Shown one piece after another: positions 1 through 8,089 of a stretch of 64,000 nt of DNA. Numbering within the stretch: position 1 is the first letter of the stretch; each line of letters opens with the position of its first letter. The DNA is from Loigolactobacillus iwatensis (GTDB taxonomy: Bacteria > Bacillota > Bacilli > Lactobacillales > Lactobacillaceae). The notes beneath the pieces are model-generated. The model was given only the letters and a program-made list of their open reading frames with translations, was not told the DNA's origin and did no database searches. The stretch spans positions 1 to 64,000 of the forward strand of contig NZ_RHNP01000002.1 in assembly GCF_003950295.1 (NCBI RefSeq), written 5' to 3'. The position numbers and the translations under genes are program-made.

Positions 1-402
1 TCAATTAAAGATTGAATTGACGATATTGGTATACAATTTAGGCTTTTTTGATTTTATGACGAACTAGCACCACGCGTATAAATAATATTATTTTAATCCT
101 TTTTAGGTGAAATAACACCTTTGTCGCTACTAGATAAAATGAGTCGGAATTCATTAATTGTTGGCCAATTTTATTTTTTTACCAGTCAAATATAGGAAGC
201 ATTTTAGCCGAAATAAGCGTACTATAAGTTTAGTCATTTTTAAAAACGAGCAATGAAAAATGGCGTTAATTGCTTGAAGCTGGGAGTTAGATTAGGGCGA
301 GAAACCATCTTTTCGGCACGCTTTTAAGCAAAATGATCGAATTTACACTGATTATCCGCTAAAATAATTAGTATAAAATTAAAAAGAAAGAGGTTATCGA
401 CA
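1..402. other. Intergenic region at window edge
   Basis: I see no convincing gene in this AT-rich stretch. A weak promoter for the downstream gene can be proposed at 342-370: TTTACA, a 17-bp spacer and TAATTA. A purine-rich ribosome binding site (AAAGAAAGAGG) lies at about 383-393. The far left may be the downstream flank of a gene outside the window. Confidence 0.4.
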
Positions 403-759
403 GTGAAATTAATTGAAGTTCCAATCAAGGTTAACGTTAGCTTGCGTAAGATGATTCCGAATACGATTGCGTACCTTTATGGAAACACAGCAATCCGTTA
501 TTTTCGTAAGTATACGCTTGGTAATACTAGTGTTTATTATGTCGATAGTTTCCGTCGAATTGACGTTATTCTAACTAATACAACACGCAATATTCGGACG
601 GATGAAATCGATTTTGTAGTGGATCGATTATTGAATGAACAAACGCTTGGCGAAGTAACGCGGCTGAGTAAAGAAAAAATTGAGGCCGCGCGGCACCATA
701 AAATCCGTAAAATGAAGGATATTGTGATTGCTGAAGCCAAGCCGATTGAAAAAGACTAG
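403..759 (+). CDS. DUF1827-like small protein
   Basis: A small basic protein of 118 residues that starts with GTG behind the purine-rich AAAGAAAGAGG. The N-terminal half (MKLIEVPIKVNV..., then YTLGNTSVYYVDSF and a strand ending in ILTNTTRNI) resembles the DUF1827 family of unknown function found in lactobacilli and streptococci. This is recognition by pattern only. There is no signal peptide, membrane segment or cysteine. It is monocistronic, ended by a strong bidirectional terminator shared with the convergent purine permease. No function can be proposed. Confidence 0.6.
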   Translation: MKLIEVPIKVNVSLRKMIPNTIAYLYGNTAIRYFRKYTLGNTSVYYVDSFRRIDVILTNTTRNIRTDEIDFVVDRLLNEQTLGEVTRLSKEKIEAARHHKIRKMKDIVIAEAKPIEKD

Positions 760-805
760 AAATAATTTTTTGAGATATGTTCCGATTATAAGTAATTGAA
801 AATGA

Positions 806-846
806 AAAAGACGTCTGACAAAAGTAATCTTGTCAAACGTCTTTTT
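806..846. terminator. Bidirectional terminator
   Basis: Inverted repeat AAAGACGTcTGACAA / TTGTCAaACGTCTTT around an 8-base loop. It has an A-tract on the left and a T-tract on the right, so it can end the DUF1827 gene on the plus strand and the permease gene on the minus strand. Confidence 0.85.
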
Positions 847-859
847 TCTAATTTAGTTT

Positions 860-2170
860 TCAATTAACGTTTAAAATCCATAAGAAGATCAGAAAGACAA
901 AGAACAGGCCGTACATTAATGGGTGGACTTCTTTTCGGCGACCGGCGGCGATCATGGTGATAGGATACATGATGAAGCCTAAGGCGATACCGTCAGAAAT
1001 ACTGTACGTGAGGGGCATGCCCAACACGATTAGAAATGCAGGAATAGCAATTTCTAATTGTTGCCAATCAATTTGTTTCAACGATTGGGCCATTAACACA
1101 CCAACAATAATTAATGCCGGCGCTGTTACCTGGCTAGTGACAACTGACAAAAGTGGTGAGAAGAAAAGGCCAACAATGAAGAGCAAGCCAGTAACTACGG
1201 CGGTGAGGCCAGAACGACCACCGACTGCGATGCCGGCCGAGGATTCAACGTAGGCTGAAGTTGGCGAGGTTCCCAGCAAGGAACCAACTAACATTGAGGA
1301 TGAATCGGCTAATAAGGCGCGGCCGACCCGGGGCATTTTATTATCTTTCATAAAACCGGCTTGTTCGGCCAATCCGACTAGTGTACCCGCAGTATCAAAG
1401 AAGGTGACTAGCAGGAAGGTGAGCACCACCACGACCAACTGTAGTGAATTGATTTCGCCAACGTGGGTTAAGGCAACCATGAAAGTTGGGTGCAAACTGG
1501 GTGCGCTGGAAATAATTGCACTGGGTAAATGAATTAAACCAGTTATTAATCCGAGTAGAGACGTTAAAACCATCCCGATAAAAATAGCACCAGGAACTTT
1601 TCGTGTCATCAGAATTGCGGTAACAATTAGGCCGAAAATAGTTAGCCAAGTGGTACTAACGTTTAGGGAACCTAGGCCAACCACCGTCGATTTGTTAGCA
1701 ACAATTAGGCCACCATCATGTAAACCAATGAAAGCAATGAAAAGACCAATACCAGCCGCAATTGCTAGTTTAAGGTTATGCGGAATAGCGTTGATAATTG
1801 CCTCACGAAGTTTGAAAACTGTGATGATCATAAAAATGATTGAGGCAACAAAAACACCGGCTAGCGCAGTTTGCCAGGGAATTTTCATGCCAATAACAAC
1901 TGAATAAGTGAAGAAGGCATTAACCCCGAGGCCAGGAGCAATTGCGATTGGGTACTTGGCCAAAATTCCCATTAACAAACAGCCAAGTGCACTAGCTAAG
2001 GCAGTAGCGGTGAATACTGCACCTTTATCCATCCCTGAAGCACCTAAGACACTGGGATTAACAAATAATATGTAAGCCATTGAAATGAATGTTGTGAAAC
2101 CGGCGAGTACTTCTCGGCGGACGTTCGTCCCCAATTCATCTAACTTGAAGTAATTTGAAATGTATTGCAT
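860..2170 (-). CDS. NCS2 family purine permease (AzgA/PbuG type)
   Basis: A 436-residue multi-spanning membrane protein of the NCS2 nucleobase transporter family, AzgA/PbuG branch, expected to import hypoxanthine, guanine or adenine with protons. Typical features are the N-terminal REVLAGFTTFISMAYILFVNP, the motif GLGVNAFFTY (helix 3), the FFDTAGTLVGLAEQAG segment (helix 8 region) and GTSPTSAYVESSAGIAVGGRSGLTAV (helix 10 region). The length and about twelve hydrophobic segments match full-length members. The gene is monocistronic. Its upstream region carries a sigma-70 promoter and PurR-like boxes, so purine repression is likely. The exact substrate cannot be read from the sequence. Confidence 0.92.
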   Translation of the reverse strand: MQYISNYFKLDELGTNVRREVLAGFTTFISMAYILFVNPSVLGASGMDKGAVFTATALASALGCLLMGILAKYPIAIAPGLGVNAFFTYSVVIGMKIPWQTALAGVFVASIIFMIITVFKLREAIINAIPHNLKLAIAAGIGLFIAFIGLHDGGLIVANKSTVVGLGSLNVSTTWLTIFGLIVTAILMTRKVPGAIFIGMVLTSLLGLITGLIHLPSAIISSAPSLHPTFMVALTHVGEINSLQLVVVVLTFLLVTFFDTAGTLVGLAEQAGFMKDNKMPRVGRALLADSSSMLVGSLLGTSPTSAYVESSAGIAVGGRSGLTAVVTGLLFIVGLFFSPLLSVVTSQVTAPALIIVGVLMAQSLKQIDWQQLEIAIPAFLIVLGMPLTYSISDGIALGFIMYPITMIAAGRRKEVHPLMYGLFFVFLIFLWILNVN

Positions 2171-2255
2171 GCTTAATCTCCCTTTTCACTTGATTAGTTA
2201 AGAATAAAGGCACATTAATGAATATTGTTCGTGTTTAATCGCTTGAACAAGTTCT

Positions 2256-2283
2256 ATAATACTATTAAAATGATATTTTTCAA
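2256..2283 (-). promoter_or_regulatory. Promoter of the purine permease
   Basis: On the minus strand TTGAAA (2278-2283), a 16-bp spacer and TATTAT (2256-2261). The predicted transcript has a leader of about 80 nt before the permease start. PurR-like boxes lie on both sides. Confidence 0.55.
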
Positions 2284-2291
2284 GTATTTAA

Positions 2292-2324
2292 GAACAATTA
2301 GCGAAAACATTTTGCTTAATGTTC
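2292..2324. promoter_or_regulatory. Candidate PurR operator (paired PurBoxes)
   Basis: GAACAATTA (2292-2300) and TTAATGTTC (2316-2324) form an inverted repeat separated by 15 bp. This closely matches the Bacillus subtilis PurBox pair (CGAACATTA, N16-17, TAATGTTCG). It lies just upstream of the permease -35. A third half-site, GTTCG in the plus-strand context AATATTGTTCG, sits at 2221-2231 downstream of the -10. The operator also lies upstream of the divergent carbonic anhydrase gene. Confidence 0.5.
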
Positions 2325-2448
2325 AATTTTCATTAAATGAGCATAACAATAAAATTAGAGTTGCGAGTTGGCAATAATTGGGAAGTCTCTTATACTAAGA
2401 GCAATGAAGGATTAAATGGTGAAAATTAAGATGAAGAAGAGTGAGTAA

Positions 2449-3105
2449 ATGAACGAATTAAACTACCAAATGCAATCGCAGTGGGCCTATGGTGCTGGTA
2501 AACAACAATCACCAATTGCACTAGAAACGGTATCCCAAAATATTTTGGAGGCCGCCGATTTTTTGGAATGGCAGGGACCGTACTATGTTCAGGACGTCTG
2601 TGATAATGGCAATAATTTATTACTACACGGGCAAGGACACGCGCGGCTTGACCAGCGTTTATTCCATTTAGTTCAACTACATTTTCACGCGCCGGCCGAA
2701 CACACAATCAATGGTGAATTACGAGCCATGGAATGGCACTTTGTCCACACCGATGCGATCGGTAAAACGGCGGTTGTTGCCGTCAGTGCTGTTATCGGCC
2801 AACCTAATCCCCAGTTTGAACAAATCCTTGATCAATACCAAACTGGTAAATCAACAACGTTTGCAGAAACTATTTTGGTAACTTCGCTCTTACCAACAAC
2901 AGGCCTGATTTATCATTACGTTGGTTCATTGACGACACCACCATTAATCGAAGGTGTAGAGTGGTATGTAGCGGAAAAACCCTTTACGATTTCGCAAGAG
3001 CAGCTGGAACGCTACCAACAATTTTTCCCAAAAACAAATAACCGGGATTTACAGCCGTTGAATGAGCGCCAAGTAATGCAATATGATTTGGGTAGTAATG
3101 ACTAA
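2449..3105 (+). CDS. cah: Alpha-class carbonic anhydrase
   Basis: 218 residues, alpha-type carbonic anhydrase interconverting CO2 and bicarbonate. The zinc ligands are visible as H78 and H80 in QLHFHAPAEH and H97 in MEWHFVH. The gatekeeper region is LTTPPLIEGVEW with T162/T163, and the family N-terminal motif W-x-Y...QQSPI is at residues 12-23. There is no signal peptide, so the enzyme should be cytoplasmic, where it would supply bicarbonate for carboxylations such as purine, pyrimidine and fatty acid synthesis. The gene is divergent from a purine permease and shares its upstream region. The ribosome binding site is weak, so the start is less certain than the family call. Confidence 0.93.
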   Translation: MNELNYQMQSQWAYGAGKQQSPIALETVSQNILEAADFLEWQGPYYVQDVCDNGNNLLLHGQGHARLDQRLFHLVQLHFHAPAEHTINGELRAMEWHFVHTDAIGKTAVVAVSAVIGQPNPQFEQILDQYQTGKSTTFAETILVTSLLPTTGLIYHYVGSLTTPPLIEGVEWYVAEKPFTISQEQLERYQQFFPKTNNRDLQPLNERQVMQYDLGSND

Positions 3106-3114
3106 ATTATATTT

Positions 3115-3206
3115 GGGAGTGTGACAAAAGTCGGTTTTGGCGCCTGTTCTAGAGCAATGTTCGGAAACAATAAGAGGCTAGGACTTTTTGTCCCGGCCTC
3201 TGTAAA
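3115..3206. repeat. Family A repeat, short form (copy A1)
   Basis: Starts GGAGTGTGACAAAAGTCGG, contains TTCTAGAGCAATGTTCGGAAA and ends in a hairpin AAGAGGCtaGGAC / GTCCcgGCCTCT. The same string order recurs at 33829-33923 and, in longer or decayed form, at 9055, 12070, 13909 and 35568. It probably serves as the terminator of the carbonic anhydrase gene. Confidence 0.7.
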
Positions 3207-3377
3207 TATATTTGAAAAAGTACGCGGATTCTTTTTATATATTAGTTATATTTTTAGAGTACTTGCCGTCGGTAGTTTCAAATAGATTCAAGTTGTGAAT
3301 TGGCTGGAGAACGCTTATAATACAAAACATATTTTGGCCGCTTAAGCTGCGCTAGGAGAATTAAGGAGGAAATCGGC

Positions 3378-3707
3378 ATGCTAACTGTGTTTGATGTATT
3401 AAAAATAATTCGGATCAATCACGATCAGTTGGACACACATCAGGTTGTAATGACACAAAGAGATGGTAAGCCTAATAGTGTTCTGACGGATTTATTGACG
3501 GACGTTGTCACTAAGACGCGGATGTTTGTTGATTTGGAGCAAATTCATTCTAGTAGCGAATTGATTACGACTTTGCGCGAAGTAACGCCATTACCCGAAG
3601 AGGTATTAACTGAGTACGAAAAGATTTTAGGGCAACCTGTCGTTACAATTAATTTTGCAACACGTAAAGGTCTCGTTGAATTGGTTTACGATGAATACGC
3701 CTATTAA
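3378..3707 (+). CDS. Hypothetical protein, 109 aa
   Basis: Preceded by a good ribosome binding site (AAGGAGGAAATCGGC before ATG). It is a soluble-looking, mildly acidic protein with mixed helix and strand pattern. It has no cysteine, no membrane segment and no recognisable motif. It stands alone between the carbonic anhydrase and the glutamate-cysteine ligase, with 270-300 bp non-coding on each side. The coding quality (ribosome binding site, codon use like its neighbours) supports a real gene; I do not recognise the family. Confidence 0.65.
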   Translation: MLTVFDVLKIIRINHDQLDTHQVVMTQRDGKPNSVLTDLLTDVVTKTRMFVDLEQIHSSSELITTLREVTPLPEEVLTEYEKILGQPVVTINFATRKGLVELVYDEYAY

Positions 3708-4011
3708 AACGTATTTAAGTTTTATTTTGACACGTAGAAAAATTGTTACCGGTCGGTGATTTAGGCCAGATCGTGGTGGACAATTATTTTTGTTAATATT
3801 TTTTGATTAATTTGGCTTAAACGTGCTGGGAAAGTGCCCTTTTTCAAAGATCCTTTAACCTATATAAATAAGTGTAGTGGCAAGTAAAGTGTTAGAGGAA
3901 CTGACTTTATTTGGCACTATTTTTGGACAGCAAATGATTAGGATTTTGGTGTTAATCCTTGCTAAAATAGGATTTAGATAAAATAGTTAGGACCTTTCTG
4001 GAGGTGATCAG
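3708..4011. other. Intergenic region with a hairpin
   Basis: No gene is seen. An imperfect hairpin at 3877-3917 (GTGgCAAgTAAAGT / ACTTTAtTTGgCAC) followed by TATTTTT could end transcription from upstream. A second small hairpin is formed by AGGATT and AATCCT just before the ligase gene. The ligase ribosome binding site GGAGGTGATC is at about 4000-4009. Confidence 0.4.
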
Positions 4012-5376
4012 ATGTTCGACAGCGTTGGAAAAGCAATTTTTGATCAGGAGCTCGTTTCGCGATCAAGTGATTTTACAATGGGAATTGAAGTCGAAATGCA
4101 CCGGATTGATAAAAATGGCCGATTGAGTAAGGAACCGTACCCAAACAATCTGGGTGATCAGGCAGAAAATCAGTTTATCAAAAATGACTTTGTTCAAACG
4201 CAATCCGAGGTTATTACGCCCCCGATTGCACACTCAGTTTCGGCGATGAATTACTTGATGGCGTTAAATAATACGTTGCGTAATGCTTTACAACCAACCG
4301 AACTACTGTGGCCGTTGTCAATGCCGCCAGTTTTGCCGAAGGATAAGACCAATATTTCAATAGCAGCCACTGAACCTAAGAAGAAAAAATATTTAGAGGC
4401 GGTGGCCAAACGTTACGGCTTTACCAATGGACTACCCAGTGGGGTGCACATCAATCTAAGCATTGATCAGCGTATTTTTGATATCGTTTATCCGGAAGTT
4501 GCGGATCGATTTAAAAATCGAACGGAAGTTGTTAACGCAATATACGTAAAGGTAGCACAACAATTTATGCGTTATCGGTGGTTACTCATTTACTTATTTG
4601 GGGCTAGTCCAATTGCTGAGGCTAATTATTTTAGTGCGGATAAGGCTCAGCCGGAACATCCAGTTCGCAGTTTACGTAGTAGTCATTACGGCTTTTATTA
4701 TGAATTTGTTGGGGATTACACGTCGGTTGCCAAATACGTTCGGGTCATTACGGACGCTGTTGCTAAGGATCGTTTACTATCGGAAAGTGAGTATCACGGC
4801 AGTGTTAGGCTTAAAGGAACCGGCAAATTAGCTGATGTGCCTGAAAAGGGCGTTGATTACTTAGAATTGCGAATGTTAGATTTGGATCCAACCACTTCCG
4901 TGGGTATCCGAACGGAAACGGTGCGCTTTATTCGTATTTTAATGAGCTATTTTATGATGTCACCGGGAATTGCTACTAGTCAAGTGAATGCGGTCATGAA
5001 AGAATCGGCTGAAATGCTCGAAACAGTTTCTCTAGAAATACCGAATGAACCAACAGTTTATCAAGCGCAGGCCCAAGAATTTTTAGATCAATTACAATTG
5101 TTTGGTGATCAAGTTCAGTGGGGCCCTGAATACCAGGAAGTTATGGATACAATGCGGGATCGTTTGGATAACCCAGAGCATACGCCGGCGGCTAACTTAG
5201 TTGGGCAAATGCATAACGGTTCTTTGACGGCGTATGCATTAAAAATGGCCCAGCGTTATCAAAAACGAGCGTTACGCAATATTGAGCCATTTAACGGCTT
5301 TAAGCAAAAACCAGCCTTGGACGAAAGTGAACTACGTCGTGATTTATTTAAAGGCAATTGGGAACCACGCAATTAA
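4012..5376 (+). CDS. gshA: Glutamate-cysteine ligase (GshA type)
   Basis: 454 residues, an ATP-dependent ligase of the gamma-glutamylcysteine synthetase family (GshA module of the Firmicute GshAB enzymes). Supporting segments are FTMGIEVEMHRID (residues 21-33, the conserved Gly-x-Glu-x-Glu metal and substrate region), FVQTQSEVITPP, LLWPLSMPP and GLPSGVHINLS. The glutathione synthetase ATP-grasp half found in bifunctional GshF is absent and no gshB follows. The product is therefore probably gamma-glutamylcysteine, or glutathione if a second gene exists elsewhere. Start chosen from the strong GGAGGTGATC ribosome binding site. Monocistronic. Confidence 0.88.
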   Translation: MFDSVGKAIFDQELVSRSSDFTMGIEVEMHRIDKNGRLSKEPYPNNLGDQAENQFIKNDFVQTQSEVITPPIAHSVSAMNYLMALNNTLRNALQPTELLWPLSMPPVLPKDKTNISIAATEPKKKKYLEAVAKRYGFTNGLPSGVHINLSIDQRIFDIVYPEVADRFKNRTEVVNAIYVKVAQQFMRYRWLLIYLFGASPIAEANYFSADKAQPEHPVRSLRSSHYGFYYEFVGDYTSVAKYVRVITDAVAKDRLLSESEYHGSVRLKGTGKLADVPEKGVDYLELRMLDLDPTTSVGIRTETVRFIRILMSYFMMSPGIATSQVNAVMKESAEMLETVSLEIPNEPTVYQAQAQEFLDQLQLFGDQVQWGPEYQEVMDTMRDRLDNPEHTPAANLVGQMHNGSLTAYALKMAQRYQKRALRNIEPFNGFKQKPALDESELRRDLFKGNWEPRN

Positions 5377-5433
5377 GGTTAGGTCAGTGCGCAGAATCTA
5401 GTCGTTTTTTCAAATACTTCTTAGTTTAAAGCC

Positions 5434-5474
5434 AAATAGACAGTAACCATATGTAAATTGGTTGCTGTCTATTT
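5434..5474. terminator. Terminator-like hairpin after gshA
   Basis: AAATAGACAGtAACC (5434-5448) pairs with GGTTgCTGTCTATTT (5460-5474). The stem is long with A/U ends on both sides, but only a short T-tract follows. Confidence 0.6.
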
Positions 5475-5511
5475 AGATACTGTCAATTTTAAGGTAAGTG
5501 CGAACTAGTGG

Positions 5512-5854
5512 AGTGTAGCGCTCATATTTAAAACTATTAGTTAGTTTTCAGAATGTCAAGTCCTAACTGGAACAAGACCGAATGGATTAGATTCCATTCC
5601 GGGGCGCGAGGACGGAACGCGTGGCGGGTTGGCGAGCTAACTTTTACCAGATAAAGGCAAAGCGGAGGTAAAAGTGGATCTCGCCAAGCCCGCATGATTC
5701 TAAATGGCCCAGACCGCCATTAAGAATCATCGACACGGCTGGTCCTCGCGCCCCGAAATGGAACCTAACCAAATCTGAGCACGTGTAATTCAGTAACCAA
5801 GCGGCATAAGCATTATTTTTAGTAGCGATATAATTTTAATATGAGCGCTACACT
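5512..5854. repeat. 343-bp palindromic element with 17-bp terminal inverted repeats (element C)
   Basis: Perfect terminal inverted repeats AGTGTAGCGCTCATATT (5512-5528) and AATATGAGCGCTACACT (5838-5854) bound a strongly folded interior. A long central helix is formed by TTCCATTcCGGGGCGCGAGG near 5593 and CCTCGCGCCCCGaAATGGAA near 5745. Inside it sit branch helices: GCGGGTTGGCGAG with CTCGCCAAGCCCGC, ACTTTTACC with GGTAAAAGT, and ATGATTCT with AGAATCAT. The interior is much richer in G and C than the surroundings. No open reading frame of note is present. It looks like a miniature mobile or structured element; only one copy is in the window. Confidence 0.7.
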
Positions 5855-5865
5855 TCCTAAAAATG

Positions 5866-6642
5866 CTAGTCAGTTAAATAAAGTCGCCGCAAATCCTTAA
5901 TGTCTTGACTAGAAAATTTCAATTCATTTTGCAGGTAATGTTCAGTGTCTCCTGAAAGTGCTTTGATTGTTGCAAAAACGGCATCAAAGTTGGCGTCCTC
6001 TACGGTTAATACTTGGTTCATGCGGTTGGTCATATCTTCACTGGCGTTTTTGGCGACAATTTGGTCGATGCTATCAACATTGTTAGTACTAAAAATCATG
6101 TTGGTCAATAAATAATCGCGCTTAATAATTTCCGGTTTAACTTGTAAAGCGGCCAAGACAAGCATGGCACCAGCACCAGTACGATCTTTACCGGCTGCAC
6201 AGTGAAAGACCACGCTCTTTTTATCGGTTGGGGTAGCCAGCATCGCCGCAAATAGTTTGCGCCAAGCTAGTTGAGCGTGGGGGTCGACGATCATTTGCTG
6301 ATAAGTTTGGGAAAAGAAGCCAAAGGACGAGTCCGCTAATTTAACATTTAATCCTTGCAAGCTATTTTGATCGGTAAAAGGATAAACCGGCGCCGCCTCA
6401 TAGTTGGTTGTGTCCGGTAAACGATCAGGAAACATGTCAACTTCACCACTGGAACGTAAATCAATATCGTAGTGTAAGCCGTATTGTTTGAGGAAAGCAA
6501 GGTCCTTAGTTTTTAGATCCCTTAAACTACCTGAGCGTAAAATCTTCTGCCATTTAACTTGACGCTGATTGATTGTTTCATAACCACCAAGTTCACGAAA
6601 ATTAACGCCACCGTCTAACTGTAAAACACGCTGTTGCTGCAT
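5866..6642 (-). CDS. Tyrosine/serine phosphatase (Y_phosphatase3 family)
   Basis: 258 residues with the cysteine phosphatase loop HCAAGKDRTGAG, giving catalytic C148 and R154, and an upstream IDLRSSGEVDMFPDRLP segment (D61) typical of the Y_phosphatase3 / DSP-like family. The N-terminus NFRELGGYETINQRQVKWQKILRSGSL is also diagnostic. It is cytosolic, with no signal peptide. Substrates may be phosphotyrosine proteins or phosphoinositide-like compounds and cannot be read from sequence. AAAGGAAGTG precedes ATG. The gene ends immediately beside element C and lies 59 bp downstream of icd, so the two could be cotranscribed. Confidence 0.88.
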   Translation of the reverse strand: MQQQRVLQLDGGVNFRELGGYETINQRQVKWQKILRSGSLRDLKTKDLAFLKQYGLHYDIDLRSSGEVDMFPDRLPDTTNYEAAPVYPFTDQNSLQGLNVKLADSSFGFFSQTYQQMIVDPHAQLAWRKLFAAMLATPTDKKSVVFHCAAGKDRTGAGAMLVLAALQVKPEIIKRDYLLTNMIFSTNNVDSIDQIVAKNASEDMTNRMNQVLTVEDANFDAVFATIKALSGDTEHYLQNELKFSSQDIKDLRRLYLTD

Positions 6643-6701
6643 AGCTACACTTCCTTTGCTTTTAATTCATTATAGCCGCTTTTATAGCAAAGAGCATGCA
6701 A

Positions 6702-7976
6702 CTAGCTGTTGATTAAGCGAACTAAATACGCACCAAATTCTTGTGTACCTAAAGTTGTTGCAGCGGTGAGGTTTTGAGCAAAATCGCTAGTAACGTGTTT
6801 AGTTTGAATTGCGGTTGCGATTGATTGTCGAATTGTAACGGCAACATTCGTCCAACCAAGGTAGTCAAAGAGCATTGCCCCGGATAATAGCAAGGAACTA
6901 GGGTTTAACTTATTTTGCCCAGCAAACTCAGGGGCCGTTCCATGGGTTGCCTCAAAAACAGCGGTGCCAGTATCGTAGTTAATGTTACCGCCAGGAGCAA
7001 TACCGATCCCGCCAACTTGGGCGGCTAGTGCGTCTGATAAATAATCACCATTTAAATTTAACGTTGCAATGACACTATAATCTTCCGGGTGTAACAAAAT
7101 TTGTTGTAAAAAATTATCGGGTAGTTTGTCGTTGATAATCACCTTACCCGTTTCTTTTGCTGTCTTAAGGGCCTCTTCGGCCGCTTTATTCCCTGAGATC
7201 TGATTCAGTTTATCGTATTGTCTTTGGGTGAAAACTTGTTTTGGAAAAGTGGATTCGATGGCAGTATAGCCCCAATTTTTAAAGCCACCTTCTGTATACT
7301 TCATAATATTGCCCTTATGAACTAGCGTGACGGTGGGCAGCTTGTGTGCTAAAGAGTAGTTAACTGCGGCAATAACTAAACGTGCCGTTCCTTCTTGTGA
7401 TACTGGTTTGATGCCAAATGCTGAGCTTGTTGGAAAGCGTACTTTTGTTAATTCAGCATGTGCGGCGAGAAAGACCTTTAGTTCTTGTGCTGCCGTAGAG
7501 TCGGCCTTGAATTCAATACCGGCGTAGATATCTTCGGTATTCTCCCGAAAAACTGTCATCGCCACTTTTTCAGGGGCCTTAACCGGTGATGGTGTCCCTG
7601 GAAAATAATGAATTGGTCGGACACAGGCAAATAAATCTAAAGCGTGGCGAATTTGAACGTTAAGTGAACGAAAGCCTTTACCAATTGGGGTTGTCAGCGG
7701 GCCTTTAATGCTGACTAGCCCTTTTTTCATTGTGGCCAGTGTTTCTTCGGGTAGATAATTGCCCGTTTTTTGGTAGGCCTTGCCGCCAGCAAGAACCTCT
7801 TGCCAAACGATCTTTTTTGTCGTGCCGTAATTCTTTCTGATGGCCGCGTCAAATACTGGCCGTGCAGCGTGCCAGATTTCGGGGCCAATACCGTCTCCTT
7901 GAATAAAAGGAATAATTGGATCTTGCGGGACTACTAGTTTTTTTGTTGTGGCGTTAAATGTTAACCAAGTTGCCAT
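6702..7976 (-). CDS. icd: Isocitrate dehydrogenase, probably NAD-dependent
   Basis: 424 residues, dimeric isocitrate dehydrogenase (isocitrate to 2-oxoglutarate plus CO2). The substrate loop is RSLNVQIRHALDLFACVRP and the metal and isocitrate region is RENTEDIYAGIEF. The coenzyme loop is HGTAPEFAGQNKLNP (H345-P359). In the NADP enzyme of Escherichia coli this loop reads HGTAPKYAG, with Y391 and R395 also contacting the 2'-phosphate. Here the four equivalents are E350, F351, S397 and Q401, so NAD is the likely coenzyme. No citrate synthase or aconitase gene lies nearby. AGGGGGAT precedes ATG. Divergent from an AEC carrier. Confidence 0.93.
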   Translation of the reverse strand: MATWLTFNATTKKLVVPQDPIIPFIQGDGIGPEIWHAARPVFDAAIRKNYGTTKKIVWQEVLAGGKAYQKTGNYLPEETLATMKKGLVSIKGPLTTPIGKGFRSLNVQIRHALDLFACVRPIHYFPGTPSPVKAPEKVAMTVFRENTEDIYAGIEFKADSTAAQELKVFLAAHAELTKVRFPTSSAFGIKPVSQEGTARLVIAAVNYSLAHKLPTVTLVHKGNIMKYTEGGFKNWGYTAIESTFPKQVFTQRQYDKLNQISGNKAAEEALKTAKETGKVIINDKLPDNFLQQILLHPEDYSVIATLNLNGDYLSDALAAQVGGIGIAPGGNINYDTGTAVFEATHGTAPEFAGQNKLNPSSLLLSGAMLFDYLGWTNVAVTIRQSIATAIQTKHVTSDFAQNLTAATTLGTQEFGAYLVRLINS

Positions 7977-8036
7977 AATAAATCCCCCTAAAATGAGAAA
8001 ATGATTTTAAAATTAGCTTGTTTTTAATCATATTTT

Positions 8037-8065
8037 AATGTAACATCTTTTTACATAAGAAACAA
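8037..8065 (-). promoter_or_regulatory. Candidate icd promoter
   Basis: On the minus strand TTGTTT (8060-8065), a 17-bp spacer and TACATT (8037-8042), within the 113-bp region between icd and the AEC carrier. Confidence 0.45.
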
Positions 8066-8089
8066 GTTTAATTATTAAGGGGTGTTTAA

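Noticed and set aside
1395-1649. Minus-strand frame of 84 codons and several plus-strand frames inside the purine permease
   Set aside because: They are out-of-frame shadows of a clearly coding, conserved membrane protein.
5512-5854. Insertion sequence
   Set aside because: Terminal inverted repeats are present but no transposase frame exists; called a miniature or structured element.
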